In this document: positions 33,152 to 41,518 of the stretch, in pieces | Position numbering within the stretch: position 1 is the first letter of the stretch | How the letters are laid out: each line of letters starts with the position of its first letter | DNA from: Clostridia bacterium | GTDB taxonomy: Bacteria > Bacillota > Clostridia > Christensenellales > Aristaeellaceae | Direction of reading: 5' to 3' | NCBI GenBank assembly: GCA_017448975.1 | Contig: JAFSKN010000029.1 | Location: 20,555-84,554, forward strand | DNA: 64,000 nucleotides | The notes under the pieces: generated by a model | What the model was told of the DNA's origin: nothing | Seen by the model: only the letters and a program-made list of their open reading frames with translations | The model's database searches: none | Position numbers and translations under genes: made by a program

Positions 33152-36100
33152 TCAGTTGCCAGCCATCCGCTTGTAGTTGGCAAGACGGACCTTGGCGTCC
33201 TCTTCGTTCTGGGCAAAGAGCTTTTCGGCGGCATCGGGGAACATCTTCAGCAGCGTCTGGTAACGGGTCTCGCCGCGGATGAAGTCCTGATAGCTTTCGG
33301 TGGGGTCTTTGCTGTCGATGGTGAGAGGCTGATCCAGATCGGGATTGTAGCGGTACAGCGGCCAGTAACCGGCAGCCACAGCCTTCCTGATTTCGGCCTG
33401 GGCCTTGCTCATGTTGATACCATGGTTGATGCAGGGCGCGTAAGCGATGATCAGGGACGGGCCGTGATACTTCTCGGCTTCGATCATGGCCTTGATCAGC
33501 TGGGCGGGATTGGCGCTCATGGCGACGGTGGCAACGTACACGTAGCCGTAGCTCATGGCCATCATGCCCAGATCCTTCTTCTTGGTGCGCTTACCGGCGG
33601 CGGCGAACTTCGCGACCGAGCCGGTGGGGGTGGACTTGGAGGCCTGTCCGCCGGTGTTGGAGTACACTTCGGTGTCGAGCACCAGCACGTTCACATCCTG
33701 GTTCTGGGCCAGCACGTGATCCACGCCGCCGTAGCCGATGTCATAGGCCCAGCCGTCGCCGCCGAAAATCCAGATGGACTTCTTGGTGAGCAGATCGGCG
33801 TCCGCGATGACCTTGCGGGCCAGTTCGCAGGCTTCGCAGTGGCATTCGGTGCCGGTCAGGTCCTTGCCCTCGTACACAACGCCGGTCATGTCGATGCCGT
33901 CCTTGCAGGCGGCCAGCAGCTTGTCGCCAGCGGCGCGGCTGCCCTCAGCGTCGTCCATGTTCTCCAGCCATTCCTTGCCGGCGTCCTTGATGGACTGCTG
34001 CGCCCATTCCACGGCGATCAGCTTTTCCACGTTTTCGGCCAGCTTGGCGCGGCGCTGAGCGGTGGCCAGGTTCATGCCGAAGCCGAACTCGGCGTTGTCT
34101 TCAAACAGGCTGTTGGCCCAGGCGGGACCGTGGCCCTTTTCGTTCACGGTGTAGGGGCAGGTGGGAGCGGAGCCGCCGTAGATGGAGGAGCAGCCGGTGG
34201 CGTTGGCAATGATCATCCTGTCGCCGAAGAGCTGGGTAACGAGCTTCACATAGGGAGTCTCGCCGCAGCCCGCGCAGGCGCCGGAGAACTCAAACAGCGG
34301 CTTGAGGGCCTGGCTGTTCTTGATGGTCGCTTTGTTTTCGATGCGGTCGGCGATTTCGGGCACCGTCATGGCGAATTCCCAATTGGCTTCTTCTTTGCGC
34401 TGGGAATCCAGGGACTTCATGGTGAGGGCCTTCTGAGTGGGATCGTCCTTCTTCTTGCCCAAGCAGACTTCCACGCAGTTGGCGCAGCCGGTGCAATCCA
34501 GGGGAGATACCTGCACACGCAGCTGCAGGCCCGCGAATTCCTTGCCGACGGCTTTCTTGGTCACATAGCCTTCGGGCACCTGCGCGCCCTCGGCGGTGTA
34601 GATGGTGCGGATGGCGGCGTGGGGGCACACGATGGAGCACATGGCGCAGCCGATGCACAGGCTGGGATCCCATTCGGGCACCTTCACGGCGATGCCGCGC
34701 TTTTCGTACTTGGTGGTGCCGGTCTCCACGAAGCCGCGGGGGTCGAACGCGCTGACGGGCAGCTGGTCGCCTTCCTGGGCCAGGATGGGCCGGATCAGGG
34801 TGTCGAAGTATTCGCTGGCTTCCACCTTCACAGGCACGGCGCCGGTGGTGGCGTTGGCCCATTCAGCGGGAACCTTGACTTCCTTCAGGCCGGAAATGGC
34901 GATGTCGATGGCGTCCCAGTTCTTCTGGACAACCGCGTCGCCCTTCTTGCCGTAGGTCTTCTTGGCATACGCCTTCATGTACTGGTCGGCATCCTCGTAG
35001 GGGATGATGTTGGCCAGCTTGAAGAACGCGGCCTGCATGATGGTGTTGATGCGTCCGCCCATGCCCACCTTCGCGGCCAGCTCGATGGCGTTGATGGTGT
35101 AGAACTTGGCGTGCTTCTTGGCCAGCAGCTGCTTCATGGCGGCGGGCAGATGCGTGTCCATGTCGTCGGGCTCCCACTGGGAGTTGAGCAGGAAGGTGCC
35201 GCCGTCCTTGAGGGAGGAAACCATGTCGTACATGGTCACATAGGCGGGATTGTGGCAGGCGATGAAGTCGGCCGCGTCGATCAGGTAGGTGCTGCGGATG
35301 GGCACGTCGCCGAAACGCAGATGGCTTACCGTCAGACCGCCGGACTTCTTGGAGTCATAGGCGAAGTACGCCTGCGCATACTTATCGGTATGGTCGCCGA
35401 TGATCTTGATGGAGTTCTTGTTGGCGCCCACGGTGCCGTCGGAGCCCAGGCCGTAGAACTTGCAGCACACGGTGCCGGCGGGAGCGGCGATGAGCAGGTC
35501 GCCCAGCTCGAGGCTGGTGCCGGTCACGTCGTCGTTGATGCCGACGGTGAAGTGGTTCTTGGGCTGCGCCTTGGCCAGGTTGTCATACACAGCCTTGACC
35601 ATGGTGGGGTTGAATTCCTTGCTGCCCAGACCGTAGCGGCCGCCCACGACTTCGATGTCCTTGCGGCCGTTTTCGGCCAGCACGGCCACCACGTCTTCAA
35701 ACAGAGGCTCGCCCAGGGAGCCGGGCTCCTTGGTGCGGTCCAGCACCGCGATCTTCTTGCAGGTGGCGGGCACGGCAGCCAGGAAGTGCTTGGCGGAGAA
35801 GGGACGATAGAGGTGCACCTTCACCACGCCGATCTTCTTGCCCTGCTTGAGCAGCACGTCGATGGTTTCCTGGATGGCTTCGCAGCCGGAACCCATGGCG
35901 ACGATGACTTCTTCAGCGTCGGGCGCGCCGTAGTAATCGAACAGCTTGTAGGCGCGGCCGGTCACCTTGGCCACTTCGCCCATGTACGCTTCCACGATTT
36001 CGGGAATGGCGTTGTAGTACTTGTTGGCGGCTTCGCGGTTCTGGAAGTAGATGTCGGGGTTCTGGGCGGTGCCCGCCTGATGGGGATGCTCGGGGTTCAG

Positions 36101-36718
36101 GGCGCTGGCGCGGAAGGCAGCGATCTTGTCCCAATCCACCAGCTTGGCGATCTCGTCCAGCTCGCAGGCGTCGATCTTCTGGATTTCATGGCTGGTGCGG
36201 AAGCCGTCGAAGAAGTGCAGGAAGGGAACGCTGCCCTTGATGGCGCTCAGGTGAGCGACCAGGGCCATATCGTGGGCTTCCTGAACGGAGCCGGAGGCCA
36301 GCATGGCAAAGCCGGTCTGACGGCAGGCCATCACGTCGGCATGGTCGCCGAAAATGCTCAGGGCATGGGCGGCCAGGGCGCGGGCGGAAACATGGAACAC
36401 GCCGGGCAGCAGCTCGCCGCTGATCTTGTACATGTTGGGGATCATCAGCAGCAGGCCCTGGGAGGCGGTAAAGGTGGTGGTCAGAGCACCGGCGGCCAGA
36501 GAGCCGTGCACGGCGCCGGCAGCGCCGGCTTCGCTCTGCATTTCAGCCACATGAACGGTCTGCCCAAACAGGTTTTTGCGGCCCTGCGCGGCCCACTCGT
36601 CGATGTACTCGGCCATGGTGGAGGACGGCGTGATGGGGTAAATCGCGGCTACGTCGCTGAATGCATACGCGATGTGGCTAACCGCCCCGTTACCGTCAAT
36701 GGTCAATTTGATAGCCAT
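33152..36718 (-). CDS. nifJ: Pyruvate:ferredoxin (flavodoxin) oxidoreductase
   Basis: This homodimeric enzyme of 1188 aa turns pyruvate and CoA into acetyl-CoA and CO2 with reduction of ferredoxin, the central step of anaerobic carbon metabolism. All domains of the one-piece form are present: domain I (ITPSSTMAEYIDEWAAQGRK), the ferredoxin-like domain with two [4Fe-4S] motifs, CIGCAMCSIVCP (about 690) and CTGCANCVEVC (about 743), the cysteines GACAGCGETPY near 815 for the proximal cluster, and the thiamine diphosphate motif GDGWAYDIGYGG ... VYSNTGGQ (about 986-1020). AAGGAGGACTGATCCCC precedes the ATG. Codon use is strongly biased, as for a highly expressed gene. The long open frame on the opposite strand is a by-product of this bias. 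Confidence 0.97.
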   Translation of the reverse strand: MAIKLTIDGNGAVSHIAYAFSDVAAIYPITPSSTMAEYIDEWAAQGRKNLFGQTVHVAEMQSEAGAAGAVHGSLAAGALTTTFTASQGLLLMIPNMYKISGELLPGVFHVSARALAAHALSIFGDHADVMACRQTGFAMLASGSVQEAHDMALVAHLSAIKGSVPFLHFFDGFRTSHEIQKIDACELDEIAKLVDWDKIAAFRASALNPEHPHQAGTAQNPDIYFQNREAANKYYNAIPEIVEAYMGEVAKVTGRAYKLFDYYGAPDAEEVIVAMGSGCEAIQETIDVLLKQGKKIGVVKVHLYRPFSAKHFLAAVPATCKKIAVLDRTKEPGSLGEPLFEDVVAVLAENGRKDIEVVGGRYGLGSKEFNPTMVKAVYDNLAKAQPKNHFTVGINDDVTGTSLELGDLLIAAPAGTVCCKFYGLGSDGTVGANKNSIKIIGDHTDKYAQAYFAYDSKKSGGLTVSHLRFGDVPIRSTYLIDAADFIACHNPAYVTMYDMVSSLKDGGTFLLNSQWEPDDMDTHLPAAMKQLLAKKHAKFYTINAIELAAKVGMGGRINTIMQAAFFKLANIIPYEDADQYMKAYAKKTYGKKGDAVVQKNWDAIDIAISGLKEVKVPAEWANATTGAVPVKVEASEYFDTLIRPILAQEGDQLPVSAFDPRGFVETGTTKYEKRGIAVKVPEWDPSLCIGCAMCSIVCPHAAIRTIYTAEGAQVPEGYVTKKAVGKEFAGLQLRVQVSPLDCTGCANCVEVCLGKKKDDPTQKALTMKSLDSQRKEEANWEFAMTVPEIADRIENKATIKNSQALKPLFEFSGACAGCGETPYVKLVTQLFGDRMIIANATGCSSIYGGSAPTCPYTVNEKGHGPAWANSLFEDNAEFGFGMNLATAQRRAKLAENVEKLIAVEWAQQSIKDAGKEWLENMDDAEGSRAAGDKLLAACKDGIDMTGVVYEGKDLTGTECHCEACELARKVIADADLLTKKSIWIFGGDGWAYDIGYGGVDHVLAQNQDVNVLVLDTEVYSNTGGQASKSTPTGSVAKFAAAGKRTKKKDLGMMAMSYGYVYVATVAMSANPAQLIKAMIEAEKYHGPSLIIAYAPCINHGINMSKAQAEIRKAVAAGYWPLYRYNPDLDQPLTIDSKDPTESYQDFIRGETRYQTLLKMFPDAAEKLFAQNEEDAKVRLANYKRMAGN

Positions 36719-36791
36719 GGGGATCAGTCCTCCTTAAGAATTATAAGATGCGGAAATCCCGTGTGTGTTTCCGCTTCTTCTCCAATTCAAC

Positions 36792-36821
36792 ATTATACGG
36801 CTATTTGTCCGTATCTGTCAA
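36792..36821 (-). promoter_or_regulatory. Promoter of the PFOR gene
   Basis: On the minus strand a consensus TTGACA (36821-36816) and TATAAT (36797-36792) are 18 bp apart, about 73 bp before the ATG. The match fits high expression. Confidence 0.8.
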
Positions 36822-36981
36822 GCAAGCGAATGGGAAAAAAGGTCGGTTTGCGGCCTTTTTTTACTATCTTTTTTGCCAATTTTGCATTTTGAGGGCTGTA
36901 CAGGCATCTAAATATATGGTATTCTGTATCATGATCTTGAAGGAATCGTTCAAATACGCTGGCGGAAAGGATCCTGTTCAT

Positions 36982-37098
36982 ATGAAAAAGACGCTGACTG
37001 TTTTGTGCCTGTTCGTACTCCTTTTGTCCGTCCCCCCTCGGTTCCAACCCCTCCTATGGCTACTGGACCATCAAGGACTAATTTCATTTAGTCCTTGA
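36982..37098 (+). pseudogene. Decayed copy of the neighbouring small secreted protein gene
   Basis: The start (MKKTLTVLCLFVLLLSVP) and its ribosome-site region (GGAAAGGATCCTGTTCAT) match the intact gene at 37174 (MKKALAVLFLFVLVLSIP, GGAAAGGAAGCTGTTCATG). After the signal peptide the frame is lost near a C-run and a stop follows after 38 codons. A tandem duplicate that decayed is the simplest reading; a very short secreted peptide is less likely. Confidence 0.6.
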
Positions 37099-37123
37099 CA
37101 GAATAATGAACCTATGGTAAGAT
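37095..37123 (+). promoter_or_regulatory. Promoter of the small secreted protein gene
   Basis: TTGACA (37095-37100) and TAAGAT (37118-37123) are 17 bp apart, about 50 bp before the ATG at 37174. Confidence 0.7.
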
Positions 37124-37173
37124 ACAGGTGAAATAGTATGCCCATCAATCAATAGAAGGAAAGGAAGCTGTTC

Positions 37174-37614
37174 ATGATGAAAAAAGCGTTGGCTGTTTTG
37201 TTCCTGTTCGTGCTCGTTCTGTCCATCCCGCTCACCTCGTTCGCTTCCGGTGTTTCCATGGATTTTGCCGTCTATGACGAAAAAGACTGGAGCATCAGAC
37301 TGGTGAGCACCAAAACCTTATCGTTCCGGGCTCAAGTCAAGAACTCGAATTCCTACAAATCCGTGAAATCCTACGAAATGACCTACTATACCCACGATGA
37401 GTACGGTAACCAGAACGGTCCCACGGAAACCGTCTCCCTGAAGCAGGATATCCGGGCCTATGAATCCATCCTGTGCCCCGAGGTTTTCTTTAAAAACGCC
37501 ACAATCAGAAATGTTTGGGGTGTGTACATTGCCATCACCGGCGTCCGGTATTCGGACGGCACCTATGAGTACGACAGCAACCCCGTCTACACCCACTTCT
37601 CTTGGTCGTGGTAA
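37174..37614 (+). CDS. Small secreted protein of unknown function
   Basis: The 146-aa protein has a clear signal peptide (KKALAVLFLFVLVLSIPLTS then FASG) and a beta-rich mature part with many Tyr and Ser (SYEMTYYTHDEYGNQNGPTE; ITGVRYSDGTYEYDSNPVYT). The pattern suggests a small Ig-like or beta-sandwich secreted domain, but no family was recognised. It has its own promoter and terminator and a decayed duplicate just upstream. A second ATG one codon later is equally possible as start. Confidence 0.75.
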   Translation: MMKKALAVLFLFVLVLSIPLTSFASGVSMDFAVYDEKDWSIRLVSTKTLSFRAQVKNSNSYKSVKSYEMTYYTHDEYGNQNGPTETVSLKQDIRAYESILCPEVFFKNATIRNVWGVYIAITGVRYSDGTYEYDSNPVYTHFSWSW

Positions 37615-37635
37615 TTCGCGTTCTTTCTCCCCATG

Positions 37636-37663
37636 GGTCCCGGATTTTCCGGGGCCTTTTTTT
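37636..37663 (+). terminator. Terminator of the small secreted protein gene
   Basis: GGTCCCGG-ATTTT-CCGGGGCC followed by TTTTTTT, 22 bp after the stop: a canonical intrinsic terminator. Confidence 0.9.
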
Positions 37664-37719
37664 GTATGGTTTTTTCCACAGATCGCCAGAATAGAGAAGA
37701 GAACAGGAAGGGAGGGCGC

Positions 37720-38256
37720 ATGATGGTTTGGCTGCTGACGGCGGTTTTTCTGCTGCTGATCACGCCTGTGCGGGTGGGCGTCCGGCTGCAGTGGGATGAA
37801 AACGGACCCCGGGGCGCGGTAGGCATGATGGTCTGGGGCCTGCGGGAACAGGCGGATTTTTCTTTAGGACGCGGCGCGGCGGGACAATTGCGGCTGACAG
37901 CGGCCTTTCACGGGAAAAGCCTGCCCCTCCCCCAAAGAAAAAACCGGGCGGCCCTTGGCGTGAAGCTGCTGGGGCGGCTGCTTAAATCCAACGGCAAAAA
38001 CGCGGCCCTGGGGCGGCTGGTACGTGTGAACGCCATGAACGTGGCCCTGCGCCTGGGCGGACAGGACGCGGCAGCCCTGGCCCTGGCTGCCGGAACGCTG
38101 CGAGCCATCGGCGGCGCCTTGCCCCGTCTGCGCTTTCGGTGCGTCCCCGCCCTGGGCGGAAAAACGGCGCTGCGGGCCGTATGCATAGCGGAAAGCCGAT
38201 TGGGCATACTGTTAGCGGCTTGGATCATATGGAAAAGAGGGCAAAAACAGAGTTGA
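37720..38256 (+). CDS. DUF2953-like protein of a sporulation-type cluster
   Basis: About 178 aa. An N-terminal hydrophobic segment (VWLLTAVFLLLITPVRVGV) is followed by RLQWDENGPRGAVGMMVWGL, beta strands and a basic linker, the layout of DUF2953 proteins that regularly stand next to ytfJ in Bacillota. The ATG at 37720 follows GGAGGG at 37711-37716; the open frame from 37633 includes a terminator and is not the real start. It precedes ytfJ and a D,D-carboxypeptidase gene. A role in spore formation is inferred from this neighbourhood. Confidence 0.75.
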   Translation: MMVWLLTAVFLLLITPVRVGVRLQWDENGPRGAVGMMVWGLREQADFSLGRGAAGQLRLTAAFHGKSLPLPQRKNRAALGVKLLGRLLKSNGKNAALGRLVRVNAMNVALRLGGQDAAALALAAGTLRAIGGALPRLRFRCVPALGGKTALRAVCIAESRLGILLAAWIIWKRGQKQS

Positions 38257-38336
38257 GAGTTGGGAGTTGAGAGTGGAGATGATATAGTCTGCTCGTTCAG
38301 GAATCCAAATATATCAGCTATCTTTATCTCAACTCT
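38252..38336. repeat. 9-mer stem-loop cassette c
   Basis: Left arm AGAGTTGAGAGTTGGGAGTT...GAGTGGAGATG, right arm ATCTCAACTCTGTGCAG. The left arm overlaps the DUF2953 stop codon. It lies between DUF2953 and ytfJ. Confidence 0.7.
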
Positions 38337-38370
38337 GTGCAGTTTCTCACAAAAAATCTGGAGGTGCTTT

Positions 38371-38769
38371 ATGTCTCATCCCATCGGCGATTTAATGCAG
38401 ACCACCCTGGAAAACATCAAGGACATGGTGGACGTGAACACGGTGATCGGGGAGCCCATCCCCACCGTGAACGGGCCCACCATCATTCCCGTGTCCCGTG
38501 TCAGCTTTGGATTTTTGGCGGGCGGCGGGGAATACGACCTGAACAGGCTGCCGGAGACGGACACGCCCTTTGCCGGAGGCACCGGCGCGGGGGTGTCGGT
38601 GCAGCCGGTGGGGTTCCTGGTGGTGGGGCCGGACGGGGTGAAGGTGCTTCCCGCCCAGCATCTGACCGCCTGGGAGCGGGCGGTGAACTGCGCGCCTCAG
38701 CTGCTGGAGGACATCAAAGCCCTGATCCCCAAAAAAGAAAACGCGGCGCAGGAAGGGGCGCAGGTATGA
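38371..38769 (+). CDS. ytfJ: YtfJ/GerW-family sporulation protein
   Basis: The 132-aa protein has the family's signature core: MVDVNTVIGEPIPTVNGPTI, IPVSRVSFGFLAGGGEY, a Gly-rich turn (GGTGAGVSVQPVGFLVVG) and VKVLPAQ. YtfJ (GerW) is made in the forespore in Bacillus and is needed for normal germination; here the function is inferred by family. GGAGGTGCTTT gives a strong ribosome site. It overlaps the carboxypeptidase gene by 4 bp (ATGA). Its presence is the best sign in this window that the organism belongs to a sporulating lineage. Confidence 0.9.
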   Translation: MSHPIGDLMQTTLENIKDMVDVNTVIGEPIPTVNGPTIIPVSRVSFGFLAGGGEYDLNRLPETDTPFAGGTGAGVSVQPVGFLVVGPDGVKVLPAQHLTAWERAVNCAPQLLEDIKALIPKKENAAQEGAQV

Positions 38770-39869
38770 AAAAAGCGCTGTTTTGTCTGGCGCTGCTTTT
38801 GCTCCTGCTGCCCGCGGCGGCGCTGGGAGAAGCCCGGTCTGAAATATTGATCGAAGCGAAAACCGGCCGGGTGCTGTACGAAAACAACGCCCACGAAGCC
38901 CTGCCCATGGCCTCCACCACCAAAATCATGACCGCTTTGGTGGCCCTGGAAAACGGAAGCCTCTCCGACACCGTCACCGCCGGAAAAAACGCCTTTGGCG
39001 TGCCGGGCACCAGCATTTATTTGGGCTTGGGCGAGCAATTGACCTTAGAGCAGATGCTCTACGGCCTCATGCTGGCCAGCGGCAACGACGCGGCGGTGGC
39101 CATCGCGGAGCACATCGGCGGTTCCGTGGAGGATTTTTGCCGCATGATGACGGAAAGGGCGGCGGAAATCGGCTGTGAAAACACGGTGTTCGCAACGCCC
39201 CACGGCCTGCCCGCAGACGGCCACCACACCACCGCCTGGGATCTGGCGCTCATCGCCCGGGAGGCCATGAAGAACCCCCAATTCCGGGAAATCGTAGGCA
39301 CCCAGCGGGCGTCCCTGCCCTGGGCCGATCACGAATACGACCGGGTGCTGACCAACAAAAACAAGCTGCTTTCCACTTATGCCGGAGCCTTGGGCGTGAA
39401 AACGGGTTACACCAAGGCGGCGGGCCGCTGCCTGGTCTTCGCGGCCGAGCGGGACGGGCTGGAATTGATCGGCGTGGTGCTGAACTGCCCCGACTGGTTC
39501 GATGAAGCCGCGGCGCTGCTGGATAAAGGGTTTGACAACTGGCAGATGGTCACGGTGCTCTCCGCCGGGGAGACCGTGCGGGAAATCCCCGTGTCCGGCG
39601 GCGTGCGGGACGCTGTGCGCGTCGTCGCCCAAAGCGACGTTTCCGCCCCCGTGCCCGACACCGCCTGGCCTGATCTGCTGATCGATCTGCCCGATGCTCT
39701 GCCCGCCGGGGTGAAAAAGGGCCAGGTGATCGGCACGGCAAGGCTCACCGACCAAGGCCAAGCCCTCACCACGATCCCTCTCATCGCGGCGGAAGCCGTA
39801 CCGGAGCGCTCCTTTCGATACGGAGCCCGGCGCGTCCTTTCCCTCTGGCCCCTGGCCGCAGGAGAATGA
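38766..39869 (+). CDS. D-alanyl-D-alanine carboxypeptidase, apparently frameshifted before its anchor
   Basis: This S11-type serine carboxypeptidase trims the terminal D-Ala of peptidoglycan stem peptides. After a signal peptide (ALFCLALLLLLLPAAALGEA) come the three active-site motifs: MASTTKIMTAL (SxxK), ASGNDAAVAIAEH (SGN) and GVKTGYTKAAG (KTG), then a C-terminal beta domain. The frame ends with TGA at 39867-39869. Reading on in the next frame (39868-39960) gives EEKEAAPPLW then LYLWAAAGTACWLMALRKPFG, a good C-terminal membrane anchor as these enzymes usually have; removal of one base near T39867 restores it. It is the last gene of the sporulation-type cluster. Confidence 0.88.
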   Translation: MKKALFCLALLLLLLPAAALGEARSEILIEAKTGRVLYENNAHEALPMASTTKIMTALVALENGSLSDTVTAGKNAFGVPGTSIYLGLGEQLTLEQMLYGLMLASGNDAAVAIAEHIGGSVEDFCRMMTERAAEIGCENTVFATPHGLPADGHHTTAWDLALIAREAMKNPQFREIVGTQRASLPWADHEYDRVLTNKNKLLSTYAGALGVKTGYTKAAGRCLVFAAERDGLELIGVVLNCPDWFDEAAALLDKGFDNWQMVTVLSAGETVREIPVSGGVRDAVRVVAQSDVSAPVPDTAWPDLLIDLPDALPAGVKKGQVIGTARLTDQGQALTTIPLIAAEAVPERSFRYGARRVLSLWPLAAGE

Positions 39870-40005
39870 GAAGGAAGCCGCCCCGCCCCTGTGGCTGTAC
39901 CTGTGGGCGGCGGCGGGAACGGCGTGCTGGCTCATGGCGCTGCGGAAACCATTTGGATAATTCCGGAAGACCCGTTCTTTGCAAAGTTGCCCTGATACAA
40001 TCATA

Positions 40006-40063
40006 AACCGCACCCCCTTTGTTATTCACAGACCATACGTGTCTAAGCAAATGGGGTGCGGTT
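40006..40063. terminator. Terminator between convergent genes
   Basis: AACCGCACCCC (40006-40016) pairs with GGGGTGCGGTT (40053-40063), extended inward by partial CTTTG/CAAAT pairing. It separates the rightward carboxypeptidase gene from the leftward hydrolase gene and could serve both. Confidence 0.6.
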
Positions 40064-40081
40064 CATGTATGCTGTTTTCTG

Positions 40082-40729
40082 TTATTTTCCCCACTCCAGC
40101 ATCACCAAATCAGGCTGTTCGCTCAAATCGCCCTTGGTTACCCGCAGGAGGGGCAGGGGGGCGAGGTTTGGCTTGGCCATCAGGCGCAGGAATTCCGTTT
40201 CGTCGGCGATGGGCCAACCGGCGTTGACGGAGGTTTTGTAGTGCATGGGGATAGTGATCCGGGGATGGACGGCTTTCACGATTTCGTAAGCCGTTTTGGC
40301 GTCGATGGTGTAGAAGCCGCCAACGGGCAGCATCAGGATGTCGATTTTGCCCAGGGCGGAAAGCTGCTCCGGGGTCAGGGCCACGCCCTGGTCGCCCAAG
40401 TGGGCCAGGGTCAGGCCCTCCATTTCGATCTTCATCAGCAGGTTTTTGCCCCGCTTGGCCCCGTTTGCGTCGTCGTGAACGGAGGGGATGGCGGTGACCT
40501 TCACCTCCGGGGCGGGATGCCATACCCCGGCGCTGTCGATGATGGCGGGCGTGCCCAGGGCCTTTTGGGTAAAATTGTGATCTCCGTGGCCGTGGGTCAC
40601 CGTCACTGCGTCGCAGCGGTATTCGCCCATGGGATAGCCCACATGATCGTCGTAGGGATCGGTGAGCAGGGCAAAGCCGTTGGCCCCCTCCAAGTAAAAT
40701 TCCGAATGGCCGTGATAGGTGATGAGCAT
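40082..40729 (-). CDS. UlaG-like metal-dependent hydrolase
   Basis: This metallo-beta-lactamase-fold protein of 215 aa has THGHGDHNFT (about 49-58) as the metal motif, then a second His (IPSVHDDANGAKRGKN), HLGDQG and a final MHYKTSVNAGWPI. The order matches the UlaG/YtnP-like group of predicted hydrolases (DUF of the L-ascorbate-6-phosphate lactonase type) without indicating a substrate. It starts MLITYHGHSEFYLEG, where the first His is conserved, so the ATG is well placed; AGGGGAGGTCTCGCC precedes it. Confidence 0.88.
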   Translation of the reverse strand: MLITYHGHSEFYLEGANGFALLTDPYDDHVGYPMGEYRCDAVTVTHGHGDHNFTQKALGTPAIIDSAGVWHPAPEVKVTAIPSVHDDANGAKRGKNLLMKIEMEGLTLAHLGDQGVALTPEQLSALGKIDILMLPVGGFYTIDAKTAYEIVKAVHPRITIPMHYKTSVNAGWPIADETEFLRLMAKPNLAPLPLLRVTKGDLSEQPDLVMLEWGK

Positions 40730-40769
40730 GGCGAGACCTCCCCTGATGAAATGTTGGTGAAGCGAAGAT

Positions 40770-41035
40770 ATTGAGAGAGTTGAGAGTTTGGAGTTGAGAG
40801 TTGAGATTATTTACCAGCAGTTCTTGTCCTGGGATGATGCTTTCAAGCCTATTGACATGATTCTCTTGCTGTGATACGATGCCGCTGGAAGCGCTGTCAA
40901 CTTTTAGCGATCTCCGGAGCCACATCCGTGGTAGGAACGCCATTGGCAGCGCTTTATTTATTAAAGAAGATAGATATCAAAGACTATCTATCATCTCAAC
41001 TCTCAACTCTCAACTCCCAACTCTCAACTCTGAAC
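40770..41035. repeat. 9-mer stem-loop cassette d (large)
   Basis: Left arm about 40770-40807 (TTGAGAGAGTTGAGAGTTTG... GAGTTGAGAGTTGAGAT), right arm about 40993-41035 (CATCTCAACTCTCAACTCTC... CTCTCAACTCTGAAC), with a loop near 185 bp that shows no gene. The stop codon of the leftward gene at 41024 lies within the right arm. Confidence 0.8.
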
Positions 41036-41518
41036 TATGCACTCTGACATACAGCGCAGGATCATCCTCCCCAGGCCAGCAGGTAAAAAAAGGTGCTTCC
41101 GCTGTGCCAGGGCGGCGGCGGGAGAAAGGAAACGGTATAAGCCGCTCATATCCTCCGCGTCCAGAAATTTCAGGGCCGTCCATACCGCTTTTTCGTTTTC
41201 CGGGGTCAGGGGCGCGTCCGCCTCCGCGATCCTGCGGGCCAGGCTGTGCAGAAACAGGTTTTCATCCGTCACGGCGGACGTACAGGCGGGCGCGGCATCC
41301 AGCAGGGCGGCTAAGGTTTCCGCTGCCGGGACGATGCGGGCTAGGCCGTCCGTGACGGTTACGCGAAAGCCCGCTTTTTCAATGCGGGCGGATACGGCAT
41401 CCGCGTCCTCATACCGGGGATAATCGCTGACGAACAGGCCGTCCCCCTGATCCCGGCGGAGAAACCCCTTGGGGATCAGCGGACGCAGGGCCTGACGCCA
41501 AGGCGTCAAAACGCTCAT
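41024..41518 (-). CDS. Protein of unknown function after DUF1934
   Basis: The 164-aa soluble protein has no signal peptide or clear motif. The N-terminal part (SVLTPWRQALRPLIPKGFLR ... FVSDYPRYEDADAVSARIEK) is mixed, and a later part (SLARRIAEADAPLTPENEKA) is helical. It overlaps the DUF1934 gene by 4 bp (ATGA), so the pair is co-translated. Its last codons and stop (SECIVQS) are formed by the repeat cassette, meaning that cassette insertion probably replaced the original C-terminus. No function is proposed. Confidence 0.7.
   Translation of the reverse strand: MSVLTPWRQALRPLIPKGFLRRDQGDGLFVSDYPRYEDADAVSARIEKAGFRVTVTDGLARIVPAAETLAALLDAAPACTSAVTDENLFLHSLARRIAEADAPLTPENEKAVWTALKFLDAEDMSGLYRFLSPAAALAQRKHLFLPAGLGRMILRCMSECIVQS

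Noticed and set aside
33071-36892. A 1273-codon open frame opposite the PFOR gene
   Set aside because: It is exactly antisense to a complete, motif-rich PFOR gene. The low-complexity His/Gly/Val-rich translation is the usual result of strong codon bias on the other strand.
37633-37719. Extension of the DUF2953 frame to 37633
   Set aside because: It would start inside a canonical terminator; GGAGGG before 37720 marks the real start.
40770-41035. Repeat arms of cassette d considered as a CRISPR array
   Set aside because: The units are 9 bp with no spacers of uniform length, arranged as inverted arrays; this does not match CRISPR repeats.
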